This document shows positions 31,486 to 33,193 of a DNA stretch of 33,193 bases, piece by piece. Every line of letters starts with the position of its first letter. Positions within the stretch are counted from its first letter, which is position 1. Under the pieces are notes generated by a model. It saw nothing but the letters and a program-made list of their open reading frames with translations, was not told where the DNA came from and did no database searches. The stretch is from the NCBI GenBank assembly GCA_015490995.1, contig WFWT01000117.1, forward strand, positions 1 through 33,193, in the 5' to 3' direction. This DNA comes from Anaerolineae bacterium. Lineage in GTDB: Bacteria > Chloroflexota > Anaerolineae > JAADDB01. Made by a program: the position numbers and the translations under genes.

Positions 31486-33193
31486 GTGACTCAAGGGATT
31501 CATGCTACCATTGAGGGCACTGTTTCCGGTCAAGTCGCGGTAGGGGAGCATATCCTGCAGATCGGTGCGGTCGAGGGGGGTATTGTTTACGTTGCGCCTC
31601 CTGGTGAGCGTTTGGAAGATCGTATTCGGCCGCGCGCCCGGCCCGTAGACCTTCGCCCACGGCCCTTCTCGGCTCTTCTGGACCGCCAGACCGAAATCTC
31701 GCAAATGCGCACAGCCTGGTCGGAGCAACGTTCCATAAATCTATACGGTCAGGCCGGCATCGGCCGCACCACTTTAATGCGTTACCTCCTCCATCAACCC
31801 GGTGTGTTGGATATATATCCCGACGGTGTTATCTACATTCAAGCCCGACGCATGCTCTTGGATGATGTGCTGAACGCTTTGTTCGACGCTTTCTACGAGA
31901 GCGATGTGCCTGTCCACCCCACACCGACCCAAGCGCGCACGCACCTGCGTTCTATACAGGCCCTTCTTGTCCTGGACGACGTGACGCTGTCACGAGAAGA
32001 CACAGAGGCCCTGCTCAGTTACCTGCCCCGCAGTCTTTTTGTCATCATCACCGTGAAACGCACGTTGTGGGAAGACTCTTTTCCTCTGCGAATGGACGGT
32101 TTGCCGGAAGAGGCGGCCGTCATGTTGTTCGCGCGGGAATTAGGACGTTCCCTTTCTCCCGACGAGGCGTCCATTGTTCGCGACATCGGTGTTCATCTGA
32201 AAGGGCATCCTCTGTCCATCGTGCAAGCCGCCGCGATCGTCCGTGAGGACGAGCTTTCCCTTACAGCTCTGCGAGATGCGCTTACGAGCCGTCCGAATGG
32301 TGAGCAGGCGCCAATGCCGCAGGCCCTCCAGCACCTCACCGAGGATCAACAACGTGTGCTCGCGGCGTTGCTAGCCCTGGGAAATGTGGCCATGCCGGAG
32401 GAACATATAGGTGGAATCACCGAATTGCCCAAAGTAGATGATATCCTGAAACAGCTCGAGCGTCGGGGGCTTGTACGGGCAAACAGTCGTCATTATACGG
32501 TAGCGCCCAACGTGGCCGCATACCTGGAGGCGCATTGGAACCTGAAAGCCTGGCAACAGCGTGATCTTCAATATCTCGTAACATGGGCCTACCGCCATGC
32601 TGGCGATCTTGAAGCGCTCGATCAGGCGCGGGAGCCTCTTTGCCAGGTACAGACACTCCTGGCCCAAGAGGCCCAATGGGACGATGTTATCCGTCTAGGG
32701 CGAATTCTGGAGGCGGCATTGGCCTTGAAAGGACGGTGGGGCACGCGCTATGACGTGCTCTCCAAGGCGAGGGCGGCCGCCCGTCAAGCCGGTGATCGGG
32801 CCGCTGAGGCGTGGGCACTTCACGAATTAGGTACACATGCCCTTTGTTTAGGAGATCGGTCCACCGCATTATCCTTGCTGCAAGAGGCACTTCAGTTACG
32901 AGAGAGGCTGGGCGATACCGCAGGTATCTCTGCCACGCGTGCCAACTTAAATCTGCTAACCTCCCCTCCGCCACCACCTCAACCACCGTCACCGCCATCG
33001 AATACGCCTACGCCGGGCCTTACCGGAGGAGGGGTGCCCTGGGGTATAGTGCTTTCCGTAGCGAGCGTATTTGTTCTAGCAGCGATAGTCTTGTGGTCGT
33101 GGCTGGGTCGAGGATCCCGAATTTCACCCCCTATACCCTCCTCAACACCCACCCCAACCTTCACCCTGCAAGCGGTCCAGGCTATTCCCTCCC
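31486..33193 (+). CDS. Membrane-anchored STAND (NB-ARC-like) NTPase, 3' end missing
   Basis: The open frame runs from a GTG at 31486 off the window end (569 codons visible). Residues 1-40 are a glycine/valine-rich beta-like module (GTVSGQVAVGEHILQIG). The ATPase core has Walker A GQAGIGRTT (88-96) with arginine in place of the usual lysine, Walker B ALLVLDD (159-165), a sensor-like IITVKR (187-192) and a GLPL-like KGHPLSIV (239-246). A winged-helix-like part follows (about 285-345), then helical TPR-type repeats (about 360-490; AEAWALHELGTHALCLGD). A Pro-rich linker (493-511) leads to a transmembrane helix (about 519-540) and a Pro/Thr-rich outer segment. GGAGG precedes the GTG; an ATG two bases earlier is followed at once by a stop. 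Such proteins act as ligand-triggered signalling switches; the trigger and output are unknown. Confidence 0.8.
   Translation, partial: MTQGIHATIEGTVSGQVAVGEHILQIGAVEGGIVYVAPPGERLEDRIRPRARPVDLRPRPFSALLDRQTEISQMRTAWSEQRSINLYGQAGIGRTTLMRYLLHQPGVLDIYPDGVIYIQARRMLLDDVLNALFDAFYESDVPVHPTPTQARTHLRSIQALLVLDDVTLSREDTEALLSYLPRSLFVIITVKRTLWEDSFPLRMDGLPEEAAVMLFARELGRSLSPDEASIVRDIGVHLKGHPLSIVQAAAIVREDELSLTALRDALTSRPNGEQAPMPQALQHLTEDQQRVLAALLALGNVAMPEEHIGGITELPKVDDILKQLERRGLVRANSRHYTVAPNVAAYLEAHWNLKAWQQRDLQYLVTWAYRHAGDLEALDQAREPLCQVQTLLAQEAQWDDVIRLGRILEAALALKGRWGTRYDVLSKARAAARQAGDRAAEAWALHELGTHALCLGDRSTALSLLQEALQLRERLGDTAGISATRANLNLLTSPPPPPQPPSPPSNTPTPGLTGGGVPWGIVLSVASVFVLAAIVLWSWLGRGSRISPPIPSSTPTPTFTLQAVQAIPS

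Overview
The window looks like part of a chromosome from a Chloroflexota-type bacterium (phylum by inference, not proven). Pointers are the valine/lysine/glutamate-rich linker right after the lipobox of the sugar-binding lipoprotein, a membrane-anchored STAND ATPase with TPRs and a Pro-rich linker, a bacterial translin, and a generally GC-rich, tightly packed gene order. No insertion sequence, phage gene, rRNA or CRISPR array was seen. Strong sigma-70-like promoters (TTGNNN, 17-18 nt, TATNNT) can be read in front of most transcription units, and most starts have clear Shine-Dalgarno sequences.

Layout. 1-1170: start of a gene leaving the window leftwards, a divergent control region, and a stand-alone ABC ATPase. 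1201-6717 (minus): lipid-flippase-like protein, GT-C-like membrane protein, ATP-dependent PEP carboxykinase and a secreted trypsin-like lipoprotein with two SH3-like domains. 7006-7247: two near-identical tRNA-Ser genes with their own promoter and terminator. 7519-15753 (plus): UMF1-type MFS transporter, then a translin homologue, a Cas4-like nuclease split into two membrane-anchored halves, mannose-1-phosphate guanylyltransferase, a large PKD-containing surface protein, a DUF2905 protein and queA. 16003-20406 (minus): sugar ABC transporter (two permeases, binding protein) with a LacI regulator and a clear autoregulatory operator. 20518-24695 (minus): methyltetrahydrofolate-type methyltransferase, class III CoA-transferase, XdhC-like protein and an AIM24/TIGR00266 protein. 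24830-26236 (plus): adenylosuccinate lyase. 26503-29897 (minus): a tightly coupled set of DsbA-like thiol protein, VKOR, a DUF1540-like acidic mini-protein, and an amidohydrolase fused to a CYTH-like domain. 30108-31349 (plus): FabF. 31486-end (plus): a membrane-anchored STAND NTPase, cut by the window edge.

Most unusual are: (i) the Cas4-like nuclease whose predicted iron-sulfur ligands and active-site residues are distributed over two adjacent genes, each with one transmembrane helix at the split point, co-transcribed with translin; (ii) the deaminase-CYTH fusion translationally coupled to a four-cysteine acidic mini-protein and a disulfide-forming pair; (iii) a 220-bp intergenic block (26265-26486) with its own promoter and mutually exclusive hairpins, one of which masks an excellent Shine-Dalgarno of a 19-codon reading frame; (iv) the LacI promoter/operator with two overlapping-scale palindromes. 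All assignments are from reading the sequence and recognising motifs; no database search was run.
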